Translations under genes and position numbers: made by a program
Source of the DNA: an uncultured Collinsella sp.
GTDB taxonomy: Bacteria > Actinomycetota > Coriobacteriia > Coriobacteriales > Coriobacteriaceae
Assembly (NCBI GenBank): GCA_900555515.1
Contig: USLO01000027.1
Span: 1-14,606 of the forward strand
Direction of reading: 5' to 3'
DNA length: 14,606 nt
Shown: one piece after another, positions 7,127 to 13,634 of the stretch
Numbering within the stretch: the first letter of the stretch is position 1
Layout: each line of letters starts with the position of its first letter
Notes under the pieces: generated by a model
The model's database searches: none
Seen by the model: only the letters and a program-made list of their open reading frames with translations
What the model was told of the DNA's origin: nothing

Positions 7127-7354
7127 TGGTCAAAAAAGCCAAATATGAGTACTGTGACTAATTTAGTCGCAGCAAAATCGACCCCTTCAGACGTGATTTG
7201 AGCGTTTGGAGGGGTTTAAGATTGCGAAAATGCAGGATGAGTGACTGTAAAAGTGTTAGTTAATGGACAATCGTAGATTATTCTGGTGGTCGGAAAGCTC
7301 AGAGTAATGTATCCATTTCGCTAGCAGTACTCATATTTGACGTTTTTTGACCAC
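7126..7354. repeat. 229-bp gene-free element bounded by 29/30-nt inverted repeats (MITE-like)
   Basis: The left arm (7126-7154) starts GTGGTCAAAAAA and ends CAAATATGAGTACTG. The reverse complement of the right arm (7325-7354) starts and ends with the same words, differing only in a 2-3 nt stretch between them (GC versus CGT). No convincing ORF lies inside. Internal structure includes the dyad GACTAA-T-TTAGTC (7156-7168) and a 13-bp stem from 7181-7193 with 7203-7215 (two G-U pairs). No target-site duplication is visible. It may be a non-autonomous mobile repeat or a conserved structured intergenic element. It fills most of the gap between frlD and the tatD 3' end. Confidence 0.7.
7181..7215 (+). 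other. Internal 13-bp stem-loop within the repeat element
   Basis: ACCCCTTCAGACG (7181-7193) pairs with CGTTTGGAGGGGT (7203-7215) around a 9-nt loop; two pairs are G-U. G-U pairs hint that the + strand RNA may be the structured form. TTAAGATTG follows, so it is not a good terminator. Confidence 0.4.
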
Positions 7355-7359
7355 AGGGG

Positions 7360-8142
7360 TTAGCGAAGGCTAAAAACAGAGTGTGCATTCGCTAAAACCG
7401 CCGACTCAATATGCTTTGCGTCGCATTTTTTGAGCGAGGCGACGTGTTCTGAGGCGCTTTCGAGCGATCTGATGAGTGACTGTGCGCTTATTTCTGCGTT
7501 TGCCTCCGCTGGTGCATCGGTCTCGAGCAGTAAACGATCGAGTGGAATTTGTCGTACGTATTCGCGTCCTCGTTTAGATGCGAGCATGCGTTCGTTGACG
7601 GAAAAATAACAGCCCGCATTACGCGCGCGGACGAGTTCGTCCGAAGTACCGCTAAACCAGTGGAAGATGATAACGGGGGAGTCGGGGTTTGGGATGAGTA
7701 GTCCATGCGATTCGAGGACGTCTAGTACGGCTTCTGCCGAACGAACGGCGTGAATTGATATCACGCGCCCGGTAAGAGGATGCTGCGCGAGAGCCTCGCA
7801 GAGCTGGTCAAGTGCCTGCGTTTGCAGCGGCTCGCTTCCGGCAAAGCGCGCGGAAAAGTCGAGTCCCACCTCGCCGATGTAGCGCTCTTGGGCTGCAACT
7901 TCGCAAAGCAGATTGATTTCGTCAAAACCGCAGTGGCCATCGGCGAGCCACCAGGGGTGAAGCCCAACGCCGGCGATGATGCCTGGTTGGCGACAGGCGC
8001 GCTCGTTTGCGGCCGAAAAGTCGCGCGGATTGACGCCGCAGTCAAATAGACCCAAGCCCAGCGCCGTCGCCTCATCGGCAACGGCGTCCGGGTGAGCCAT
8101 TAAATCAAGATGGCAGTGTGCATCAAATAACCGGGGCTCCAT
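7360..8142 (-). CDS. TatD-family metal-dependent hydrolase
   Basis: The product is a 260-residue TatD-like hydrolase, whose relatives have metal-dependent deoxyribonuclease or related phosphodiesterase activity. The full metal-ligand set is visible: H9 and H11 in DAHCHLD, E91 in GEVGLDF, H131 in ISIHAVRS, H161 in IIFHWFSG, and D209 in LLLETDAP. GLHPWW (60-65) is also typical. Length is normal for the family. ATG (complement of 8140-8142) is 14 nt after the tcdA stop, with GGAG (complement of 8152-8155) 9 nt upstream, so the two are probably one transcript. The exact substrate is unknown. Its 3' end abuts the inverted-repeat element and no clear own terminator is seen. Confidence 0.88.
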   Translation of the reverse strand: MEPRLFDAHCHLDLMAHPDAVADEATALGLGLFDCGVNPRDFSAANERACRQPGIIAGVGLHPWWLADGHCGFDEINLLCEVAAQERYIGEVGLDFSARFAGSEPLQTQALDQLCEALAQHPLTGRVISIHAVRSAEAVLDVLESHGLLIPNPDSPVIIFHWFSGTSDELVRARNAGCYFSVNERMLASKRGREYVRQIPLDRLLLETDAPAEANAEISAQSLIRSLESASEHVASLKKCDAKHIESAVLANAHSVFSLR

Positions 8143-8156
8143 CTCGGTGCGCTCCG

Positions 8157-8954
8157 CTAGTCCAGACGTTGGCCATCGGAGCGTACGCGCTCAGTGCCGC
8201 GGCCGCTGATCTGGCGGATAACCTCGCCGGCAATCATCTGGCCCATGATGGGCGGCATAAAGCTGGCGGTTCCCAGCTCGGTGCGCTCGTGGATGTTGGA
8301 AGGGTCGCGGGGCTGTGTCTTAACCGATTCCTCGCAGCTAAACAGTACATGCAGGCTCTTGATTCCGCGCTTCTTGCATTCTTTGCGCATGATGCGGCTC
8401 ATGGGGTCACGTACCGTATCGAAAATGTCGGCAAAGCGGAGGCACTCGGGATGGAGCTTGTTGGCCCCGCCCATGGAGCTAACCAAACGAATGTCGTGGT
8501 CCTGAGCATATTTGGCAATGGTGAGCTTGGCCGAGATGGTGTCGATGGCGTCGACGACGTAGTCGAGCTTGCCGTCCGTCTGCTCCAAAACGCTCGCGAA
8601 GAAATCATCGATGTTGTCGCTCAGCAGGTATTCGGTGCGCTTGATGACGGTAGCGGTAGGGTTGATGTCGTGAATCATAGCCTCCATGACGTCGACTTTG
8701 CGCTTGCCGACGGTGCTGTGAAAGGCGATGGCCTGGCGATTGATATTGCTGGGCGCGATGATGTCCTTATCCAGAATGACGAAATGACCGATGCCGCCGC
8801 GGGCGAGTGCCTCGCAGCAGTTGGAGCCCACGCCTCCGCAGCCGAGCACCAGCACCGTGGCGTTGGCGAGTTTGTCGAGTGCCTCGCGGCCCATGATGAT
8901 CTCGAGCTTGGTGTCGCGTGTCTCGTTGGCGGCTGCGGCAGCGGTTTCGGTCAT
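8157..8954 (-). CDS. tcdA: tRNA threonylcarbamoyladenosine dehydratase (TcdA/CsdL, ThiF-like E1 family)
   Basis: TcdA dehydrates t6A37 in ANN-decoding tRNAs to the cyclic form ct6A using ATP. The 265-residue protein begins with a short Ala-rich stretch, then the family's GREALDKLANATVLVLGCGG. The nucleotide-binding glycine motif is GCGGVGS (38-44), with D62 and SNINRQ (69-74) as the E1-type ATP site. VVDAID (133-138), SSMGGANKLHP (159-169) and ADIFDTVRDPMSR (175-187) match the TcdA-specific region more closely than ThiF or MoeB, and the zinc-type C-x-x-C pairs of MoeB are absent. ATG 8954 has GGAGG (complement of 8961-8965) 6 nt upstream. It is first of a two-gene unit with tatD and divergent from sdpR. 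Confidence 0.88.
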   Translation of the reverse strand: MTETAAAAANETRDTKLEIIMGREALDKLANATVLVLGCGGVGSNCCEALARGGIGHFVILDKDIIAPSNINRQAIAFHSTVGKRKVDVMEAMIHDINPTATVIKRTEYLLSDNIDDFFASVLEQTDGKLDYVVDAIDTISAKLTIAKYAQDHDIRLVSSMGGANKLHPECLRFADIFDTVRDPMSRIMRKECKKRGIKSLHVLFSCEESVKTQPRDPSNIHERTELGTASFMPPIMGQMIAGEVIRQISGRGTERVRSDGQRLD

Positions 8955-8998
8955 AAATATCCTCCGATGGGGAAGCAGATCGTGTTTTAGCTATCGCC

Positions 8999-9004
8999 AT
9001 TATA
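8999..9004 (-). promoter_or_regulatory. Candidate -10 of the tcdA promoter
   Basis: The complement of 8999-9004 reads TATAAT exactly, placing a start near 8992 and a leader of about 37 nt ahead of tcdA. The corresponding -35 area (complement of 9022-9027, ATCGCA) is weak, so the call rests on the -10 and its position. Confidence 0.45.
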
Positions 9005-9064
9005 GGTAATCGCCCATAGGTTGCGATGGCGTTTGCTTTGATGCGGTTTGAAGCATTGCGATTA

Positions 9065-9090
9065 GATAGTTAGACAAACATCTAAATATC
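9065..9090. promoter_or_regulatory. 26-bp dyad, probable ArsR/SdpR operator
   Basis: GATAGTTAGA (9065-9074) and TCTAAATATC (9081-9090) form an inverted repeat with one mismatched pair around CAAACA. AT-rich dyads of this size are typical for ArsR/SmtB repressors. It covers the predicted -35 and half the spacer of the sdpR promoter, a position suited to autorepression. Confidence 0.6.
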
Positions 9091-9099
9091 GAGTATAGT
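9071..9099 (+). promoter_or_regulatory. sdpR-sdpI promoter
   Basis: TAGACA (9071-9076) matches the -35 consensus at five of six positions and is 17 bp from TATAGT (9094-9099), also five of six. The start would be near 9106, leaving a leader of about 28 nt that ends in GAGGAGGT at 9123-9130. Confidence 0.65.
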
Positions 9100-9133
9100 G
9101 TGCGCGTCGAACGAAATGATGAGAGGAGGTCCT

Positions 9134-9412
9134 ATGCCGGGAGAGGGTTTTAAGGCGCTTGCCGATCCAACGCGACGGCGCATTTTGGAGTTGCTGCGCG
9201 AGGGCAATTGCACGGCGGGGGAGCTTGCCGAGCATTTCGATATCAGTAAGCCGTCGCTGAGCCATCACTTGGCGACGCTCAAAAACGCCGGGTTGGTGAC
9301 CGACGAGCGCCATGGCCAAAACATCGTATACAGCTTAAACACCACCGTCATGCAGGATTTAATTGGCTGGTTTATGGGCTTTACAAACACTGAAGGTGAT
9401 AAGGATGAATAA
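9134..9412 (+). CDS. sdpR: ArsR-family autorepressor, SdpR-like
   Basis: This is a 92-residue winged-helix repressor. FKALADPTRRRILELLREGN (6-25) is the ArsR entry helix. TAGELAEHFDISKPSLSHHL (27-46) is the helix-turn-helix, followed by a wing around ERHGQNIVYSLNTTVMQDL (58-76). It closely follows Bacillus SdpR (DPTRRKIL, TAGDIAEHFNISKPSISHHL, YSLNTTVLQD). The Cys pairs used by metal-sensing ArsR members are absent. The open frame reaches back to a GTG at 9098, inside the -10 element, but ATG 9134 has GAGGAGGT 3 nt upstream and gives the family N-terminus. The stop overlaps the sdpI start, so translation is coupled. It likely represses its own promoter through the dyad at 9065-9090. Confidence 0.86.
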   Translation: MPGEGFKALADPTRRRILELLREGNCTAGELAEHFDISKPSLSHHLATLKNAGLVTDERHGQNIVYSLNTTVMQDLIGWFMGFTNTEGDKDE

Positions 9413-10109
9413 CGAAAACAAGGGCATTCACCCCACGGGGGTATCGTCGCGCGTGTGGATTGCGCTGGTCGCTCTGTGCGTCGCCAATGTCGTAGCGCAC
9501 CTCATGGTGATGCCGAGCTTGCCTGCGCAGATTCCCACGCACTGGGGCGCGAACGGCGCCGTCGACGGTTGGGGTCCTAGCTGGATGGCCTCTGCGCTCG
9601 GTGTGCTGCCTCTGGCGCTTCTCGCAATGTTCTGCGTGGTGCCGCGCATCGACCCCAAAGGTGAGGCATATCGAACCTCGGGCAAGTTCTACCAGGGCTT
9701 CGTAATCGCCTTCACCTTGTTCATGTGCGCCATAAGCTGGCTGGGAGAGCTTACGGTCTGGGGCGTGGTGCCGGCGGTCGGTTCGGTTAACGTGCTGATT
9801 TCCGGTGTTGTCGGTTTGCTATTCATCGGCGTAGGCAACTACTTGCCGCGTGTGAAGCAGAACTATACGCTCGGTATCAAGACACCTTGGGCGCTTGCCG
9901 ATCCCGAGAACTGGCGCCGTACTCAGCGTTTTGGCGGCGCCTGCTTTATGGTGCTGGGTATTGGCCTGATTGTGATGGGCGTGGCAGGCAGCGTGCTTTC
10001 GAGTGAAGTCGTCGCCGCGGTGATCGCGGTTCTGGCGTTTGGTTCGGTTGGAGCCGTCTACGTCTACTCGTATCTGTTGTGGCGCAAATCGCAGCGAGCC
10101 GCTCGTTAA
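9405..10109 (+). CDS. sdpI: SdpI-family six-TM membrane protein (DUF1648)
   Basis: The protein has 234 residues. An N-terminal DUF1648 part carries LPAQIPTHWGANGAVDGWGP (39-58), a hallmark of the family. A SdpI part carries YTLGIKTPWALADPENWRRT (154-173) and FGG (176-178). Hydrophobic segments are near 15-35, 60-80, 98-118, 124-146, 177-198 and 200-223, giving about six membrane helices. ATG 9405 overlaps the sdpR stop by 8 nt, with AAGGTG (9393-9398) as ribosome site. In Bacillus, SdpI protects against the SdpC toxin and sequesters SdpR at the membrane, relieving repression. No sdpC, sdpA or sdpB gene is seen here, so this may be an orphan immunity or envelope-stress sensing pair. Confidence 0.84.
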   Translation: MNNENKGIHPTGVSSRVWIALVALCVANVVAHLMVMPSLPAQIPTHWGANGAVDGWGPSWMASALGVLPLALLAMFCVVPRIDPKGEAYRTSGKFYQGFVIAFTLFMCAISWLGELTVWGVVPAVGSVNVLISGVVGLLFIGVGNYLPRVKQNYTLGIKTPWALADPENWRRTQRFGGACFMVLGIGLIVMGVAGSVLSSEVVAAVIAVLAFGSVGAVYVYSYLLWRKSQRAAR

Positions 10110-10175
10110 GGTTGCGGAAAACTAGCGTACGCAGTTCATAGTATGTTCCGGGGGACTTTTCCCAGGTAGTATTAG

Positions 10176-10205
10176 GGGGCGTGGGCAACCATGCCCCTTT
10201 TTATT
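10176..10205 (+). terminator. Intrinsic terminator of sdpRI
   Basis: GGGGCGTGG (10176-10184) pairs with CCATGCCCC (10189-10197), nine pairs with one G-U, capped by the GNRA tetraloop GCAA and followed by TTTTTATT. It lies 66 bp after the sdpI stop. This is the best textbook terminator in the window. Confidence 0.88.
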
Positions 10206-10220
10206 AGAACGCGCGAACTG

Positions 10221-10248
10221 CCTCTCCGCTTTTTCCAAAACGGAGAGG
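10221..10248 (+). other. Leader stem-loop upstream of ettA
   Basis: CCTCTCCG (10221-10228) pairs with CGGAGAGG (10241-10248). Inside, TTTT and AAAA extend the stem past a bulged C to about 12 pairs. It sits between the sdpI terminator and the ettA ribosome site. No T-tract follows on either strand, so it is not a plain terminator. It may be a 5'-leader structure affecting ettA expression. I found no convincing promoter in 10110-10286. Confidence 0.45.
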
Positions 10249-10272
10249 GGGAGAAGATTTCCGCAGCTAGAT

Positions 10273-10278
10273 AAGGAG
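10273..10278 (+). promoter_or_regulatory. Ribosome site deciding the ettA start
   Basis: AAGGAG ends only 2 nt before ATG 10281 but 8 nt before the in-frame GTG 10287. Spacing favours GTG, which also yields the conserved EttA N-terminus MAEFIY. Confidence 0.6.
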
Positions 10279-10286
10279 AAATGACT

Positions 10287-11966
10287 GTGGCGGAGTTCAT
10301 TTATCAGATGTATCAGGCTCGTAAGGCCCATGGCGACAAGGTAATCCTTGACGACGTGACCCTAAGCTTCTACCCCGGTGCCAAGATCGGCGTCGTGGGT
10401 CCCAACGGCATGGGTAAGTCGACCCTGCTCAAGATTATGGCCGGCATCGAGGAGGTCTCCAACGGCGATGCCAGGCTCACCCCCGGCTACACTGTGGGCA
10501 TCCTGCAGCAGGAGCCGCCGCTCGACGATGACAAGACCGTCATCGAGAACGTGCGCATGGCGTTTGGCGATATGATCGCCAAGGTCGATCGCTTCAATAA
10601 GATCGGCGAGGAGATGTGCGACCCGGATTGCGACATGGACGCCCTCATGGCCGAGATGGGCAAGCTCCAGGACGAGATCGACGCCGCCGACGGCTGGGAT
10701 ATCGATTCCAAGCTCGGCCAGGCCATGGACGCCCTGCAGCTGCCCGATTCCGACATGCCGGTCAACGTGCTTTCCGGCGGCGAGCGTCGTCGCGTGGCCC
10801 TGTGCAAGCTGCTGCTCGAGGCTCCCGACCTGCTGCTGCTCGACGAGCCCACGAACCACCTGGACGCCGAATCGATCCTGTGGCTCGAGCACTTCCTGCA
10901 CAACTACCAGGGCGCGGTGCTTGCCGTCACGCACGATCGCTACTTCCTGGATAACGTTGCCGAGTGGATCTGCGAGGTCGACCGCGGTCACCTTTATCCC
11001 TACAAGGGCAACTACTCCACGTATCTGGAGACCAAGGCCGCCCGTATCGAGGCGCAGGGCAACCGCGACGCCAAGCTCGCCAAGCGCATGGAGGCCGAGC
11101 TCGAGTGGGTACGCAGCTCGCCCAAGGCTCGCCAGGCCAAGAACAAGGCCCGTCTGGCTCGTTACGAGGAGATGGAGGCCGAGGCCCGCGCAAGCCAGAA
11201 GCTCGACTGGACCGACATCCGCATCCCCGTGGGCCCGCGTCTGGGCAACAAGGTGCTCGAGGCTCATCACCTGCACAAGGAGTTCGATGGCCGTGTGCTC
11301 ATCGACGACCTATCGTTCATCCTGCCGCGCAACGGTATCGTGGGTGTCATCGGCCCCAACGGTGTGGGCAAGACCACGCTGTTCAAGACCATCGTGGGCC
11401 TGGAGCCGCTGACTTCGGGCGAGCTCGAGGTGGGCGAGACCGTCAAGATCTCCTATGTCGATCAGAACCGTTCCGGCATCGACCCCGATAAGAACCTGTG
11501 GGAGGTCGTCTCGGATGGCCTGGACCACATGATGGTCGGTGAGACCGAGGTTCCGAGCCGTGCTTATGTGGCGAGCTTTGGCTTTAAAGGCCAGGACCAG
11601 CAGAAGCGCGCCGGCGTACTCTCCGGTGGCGAGCGCAACCGTCTGAACTTGGCGCTTACGCTCAAGCAGGGCGGCAACCTGCTGCTCCTCGACGAGCCCA
11701 CGAATGACCTCGACGTCGAGACGCTGTCCTCGCTCGAAGCGGCGCTGCTCGAGTTCCCGGGCTGCTCGGTGGTCATTAGCCACGACCGTATGTTCCTGGA
11801 CCGCGTCGCCACGCACATTCTGGCGTGGGAGGGCACTGACGAGAATCCGGGCAACTGGTATTGGTTTGAGGGCAACTTCGAGGCCTATCAGGCCAACCGC
11901 ATCGAGCGCCTGGGCGAGGACGCAGCCCAGCCGCATCGTATCCACCGCAAGCTGACGCGCGACTAA
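10287..11966 (+). CDS. ettA: Energy-dependent translational throttle EttA (ABC-F ATPase)
   Basis: EttA binds the ribosomal E site and gates the first elongation steps according to ATP/ADP level. The 559-residue protein has two ABC domains and no membrane segments. Domain 1 has Walker A GPNGMGKST (38-46), signature LSGGERRR (162-169) and Walker B LLLLDEPTNHLD with E187. Domain 2 has GPNGVGKTT, LSGGERNR (445-452) and LLLLDEPTNDLD with E470. The insertion at about 90-140 is the Arm. ELEWVRSSPKARQAKNKARL (271-290) is the P-site-tRNA interaction linker. Similarity to E. coli EttA runs end to end, including PSRAYV and the H/DRxFLD switch regions. An ATG two codons upstream (10281) is an alternative start. 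Walker A has Met where Ala is usual, which is unlikely to abolish binding. Confidence 0.93.
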   Translation: MAEFIYQMYQARKAHGDKVILDDVTLSFYPGAKIGVVGPNGMGKSTLLKIMAGIEEVSNGDARLTPGYTVGILQQEPPLDDDKTVIENVRMAFGDMIAKVDRFNKIGEEMCDPDCDMDALMAEMGKLQDEIDAADGWDIDSKLGQAMDALQLPDSDMPVNVLSGGERRRVALCKLLLEAPDLLLLDEPTNHLDAESILWLEHFLHNYQGAVLAVTHDRYFLDNVAEWICEVDRGHLYPYKGNYSTYLETKAARIEAQGNRDAKLAKRMEAELEWVRSSPKARQAKNKARLARYEEMEAEARASQKLDWTDIRIPVGPRLGNKVLEAHHLHKEFDGRVLIDDLSFILPRNGIVGVIGPNGVGKTTLFKTIVGLEPLTSGELEVGETVKISYVDQNRSGIDPDKNLWEVVSDGLDHMMVGETEVPSRAYVASFGFKGQDQQKRAGVLSGGERNRLNLALTLKQGGNLLLLDEPTNDLDVETLSSLEAALLEFPGCSVVISHDRMFLDRVATHILAWEGTDENPGNWYWFEGNFEAYQANRIERLGEDAAQPHRIHRKLTRD

Positions 11967-11969
11967 TTT

Positions 11970-11997
11970 GTTACGCGGTTTTACCAAACCGCGTAAC
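11970..11997 (+). terminator. Perfect 12-bp hairpin after ettA
   Basis: GTTACGCGGTTT (11970-11981) and AAACCGCGTAAC (11986-11997) are perfect complements around TACC. It starts 3 nt after the ettA stop codon. No T-tract follows, as with the hairpin at 1055-1094, so it may end or stabilise the transcript with help from Rho. Confidence 0.55.
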
Positions 11998-12010
11998 TAC
12001 TCGACGCTGC

Positions 12011-12110
12011 GCGGGCCGCAAGCACCCCATCTTGCCGTTCAAACCGTCGCTCGCGTACCGAAGTACGCGTCGCTCCTCTTTCACGGCAACCTGGGGCACT
12101 TGCGGCCCGC
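12011..12110. repeat. 100-bp imperfect palindrome with nested hairpin
   Basis: Outer arms 12011-12037 and 12084-12110 pair at 23 of 27 positions, including the unbroken 12-bp block GCGGGCCGCAAG. At the centre, CGCGTAC (12052-12058) and GTACGCG (12063-12069) form a perfect stem around CGAA. No ORF is supported here. The form resembles REP/BIME-like intergenic repeats or a structured RNA. It lies between convergent genes (ettA and the minus-strand gene ending at 12188), where such elements often sit. Confidence 0.6.
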
Positions 12111-12144
12111 TCGCTGTTGGTCACGAAACATCGATGAATGCTAA

Positions 12145-12183
12145 TAAAAGCGGCTCAAATCCTGATTTGGATTTGAGCCGCTT
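12145..12183 (-). terminator. Intrinsic terminator of the minus-strand gene ending at 12188
   Basis: AAGCGGCTCAAATCC (12148-12162) and GGATTTGAGCCGCTT (12169-12183) form a perfect 15-bp stem with a 6-nt loop. Read on the minus strand, the stem ends in TTTTATTAG, a usable U-tract. It begins 4 nt after the stop codon at 12188-12190, which strongly supports the minus-strand reading of that gene. Confidence 0.82.
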
Positions 12184-12187
12184 GTCG

Positions 12188-13495
12188 TTACTGCTCGGGC
12201 TCTTCGACTTTGTCGATGGCCCAGGTGGATCCGAGGCCACCGGTGGTATTGCGGCGGATGCGCACGGCAACCTCGCGGCGCTCGCCGGCCTGCGTGTAGC
12301 GCAGGGGGAAGCTTGCGCGGTTTCGCGCGGCCTCGATGGTACCGCGCTCGCGGGCGATCCAGTAGTACTCGCCGACAATGCCGAGGGTATCGGCGCCGTA
12401 GGGGAGATAGGTCGACAGCTGGTGCAGAAGCGGGCCGGGGCAGAAGACCTCGGTTGCGAAATCGACGGGGAAGTCCTCGGGGATGGCGGGCGCTACGGGT
12501 GCGGGGGTTGGGGCCTCTGCGAGTACCGAAGCCGGTGCCGGTGCGGGAATTTGGTCGCAAGCAGAGGTGGACACGGATTCGATGACGGGTGCGGGCTCCG
12601 GCGTCGCTTCCGGCTTGATTGTGGAATCTGCGGGCTTCACGGTGACGGGCGCGTCTGCAGCTTCAGTTTCAACCTCAACCTGCGTCGCGTTCTCGTTCTC
12701 GACGCTCGACTTTGCCTCGATGGGCGTGGATGCCATGGTGGTGATGCCGGCATTGGCGTTCTCGGGGTCGTAGACGACCGTGAGCGAGATGGCGGGCTGC
12801 GGCGTCTCGGGCTCCGGCGCCGACTCGGTAGCGTCTTGATCAGCGGGCTCTTCGGGCTGATCGTCCTCAGCCTCGTTGCCAAAGACATCGCTGTTTTGGA
12901 ACGCAGGCGTCTCGGGTTGGTCAGCAGCTTCTTCGGTTGTCGACTTGGGCGCTTCGTTGAGCTCCACAGTGGCTTCCTGCTCGGATATGACTTCGGAATC
13001 GGTCGTGGCGGCGATTTCGGTTTCGGCTTCTGCCGTTACCTCAATAGCGACTTCGATCTCTGTCTCGGGCTCGGGTTCCGGCGCGGCTTCAACCATGGCT
13101 TCGGGCTCGGGACGCTTAACGTGCTTGGGGCGCACGGCCTTGAGGTCCTTCTCACCGCGTTTCTTCTTTTTGTAGGACTGCTTGGTGCCCTTGGTGCCCT
13201 TGGGCTTGTCCTCGCCCTTGGCAAGGGCGGTATCCCAGGCCTCGTTGGCGATGACGGTGGCATACAGGCGGCCGCCCTTAAAGACGGTCAGCTTTATGCA
13301 GTCGTTGAGCTCCTCGAGCAGCTCGCGCGTGGACTCGAAGCCCAGGTCATAAGCGGCCATATCACCAGCGGCGAGTGCCTCCTCAACCTGCGTCATAAAC
13401 GTTTGCTTGCCGCATCCAATCGCATCGCGCAGCAGGCGATACAGATAGATGTGGTTGCCCAGCGAAAGCGTGGGCCTAACTATTGTCTTGCTCAT
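12188..13495 (-). CDS. Unrecognised protein: conserved-looking ends joined by a long acidic Pro/Glu/Ala/Thr linker
   Basis: The 435-residue product is not one I recognise. Residues 1-95 look ordered, with helices around HIYLYRLLRDAIG and FESTRELLEELNDCIKL, then the strand pair LTVFKGGRLYATVIANEAW. This faintly recalls OST-HTH/LOTUS-type winged helices, but only as a guess. Residues 96-129 are Lys/Arg-rich (a KKKKRGEK core), which could bind nucleic acid. Residues 130-338 are low complexity, rich in Glu, Pro, Ala and Thr, with net negative charge. Residues 339-435 look folded, with aromatic and basic content (YLPYGADTLGIVGEYYWIAR, EVAVRIRRNTTGG). No signal peptide or membrane segment is seen. 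ATG 13495 has GAGGAG (complement of 13503-13508) 7 nt upstream; the frame continues to 13525 without a better site. A strong terminator follows. Confidence 0.75.
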   Translation of the reverse strand: MSKTIVRPTLSLGNHIYLYRLLRDAIGCGKQTFMTQVEEALAAGDMAAYDLGFESTRELLEELNDCIKLTVFKGGRLYATVIANEAWDTALAKGEDKPKGTKGTKQSYKKKKRGEKDLKAVRPKHVKRPEPEAMVEAAPEPEPETEIEVAIEVTAEAETEIAATTDSEVISEQEATVELNEAPKSTTEEAADQPETPAFQNSDVFGNEAEDDQPEEPADQDATESAPEPETPQPAISLTVVYDPENANAGITTMASTPIEAKSSVENENATQVEVETEAADAPVTVKPADSTIKPEATPEPAPVIESVSTSACDQIPAPAPASVLAEAPTPAPVAPAIPEDFPVDFATEVFCPGPLLHQLSTYLPYGADTLGIVGEYYWIARERGTIEAARNRASFPLRYTQAGERREVAVRIRRNTTGGLGSTWAIDKVEEPEQ

Positions 13496-13562
13496 GGCAA
13501 ATCTCCTCTTTACACACCAAAGCATCTTACCATCGCGCGGGGCTTGCTACCTCGGCGCCCAA

Positions 13563-13600
13563 GGCAAACGGGCGCGACCGTTTGCCGGTTCGCGCCCGTT
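13563..13600 (-). terminator. Overlapping alternative hairpins downstream of the 13635-14597 gene
   Basis: AACGGGCGCGA (13567-13577) and TCGCGCCCGTT (13590-13600) form a perfect 11-bp stem. The overlapping GGCAAACGG (13563-13571) and CCGTTTGCC (13578-13586) form a perfect 9-bp stem; the two exclude each other. The region begins 34 bp after the stop of the membrane-protein gene and likely ends its transcript, although only GTTTGCC follows on the minus strand instead of a clean U-tract. Confidence 0.45.
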
Positions 13601-13634
13601 ATGCAGGTCGGTTATCTATGAGAGGCAAATGTGC

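Noticed and set aside
8118..8990. 290-codon open frame on the + strand
   Set aside because: It is antisense to tcdA and the start of tatD. tcdA has full motifs and a GGAGG ribosome site on the minus strand.
9098..9133. GTG-initiated N-terminal extension of SdpR
   Set aside because: The GTG overlaps the predicted -10 element, and the ATG at 9134 has GAGGAGGT just upstream.
10362..11276. 304-codon open frame on the - strand
   Set aside because: It is antisense to the first half of ettA, with composition typical of reverse-strand reading of a GC-rich gene.
13155..13210. Short tandem repeat of a GTGCCCTTG-like unit
   Set aside because: It is a two-copy codon-level repeat encoding a Lys-Gly-Thr stretch in the basic patch, too short and too coding-driven to call a repeat element.
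12032..13621. 529-codon open frame on the + strand
   Set aside because: It is the mirror of the Pro/Glu/Ala-rich minus-strand gene. It runs through the palindrome and terminator at 12011-12183, has no ribosome site, and its product is repetitive Gly/Leu/Phe without family motifs.
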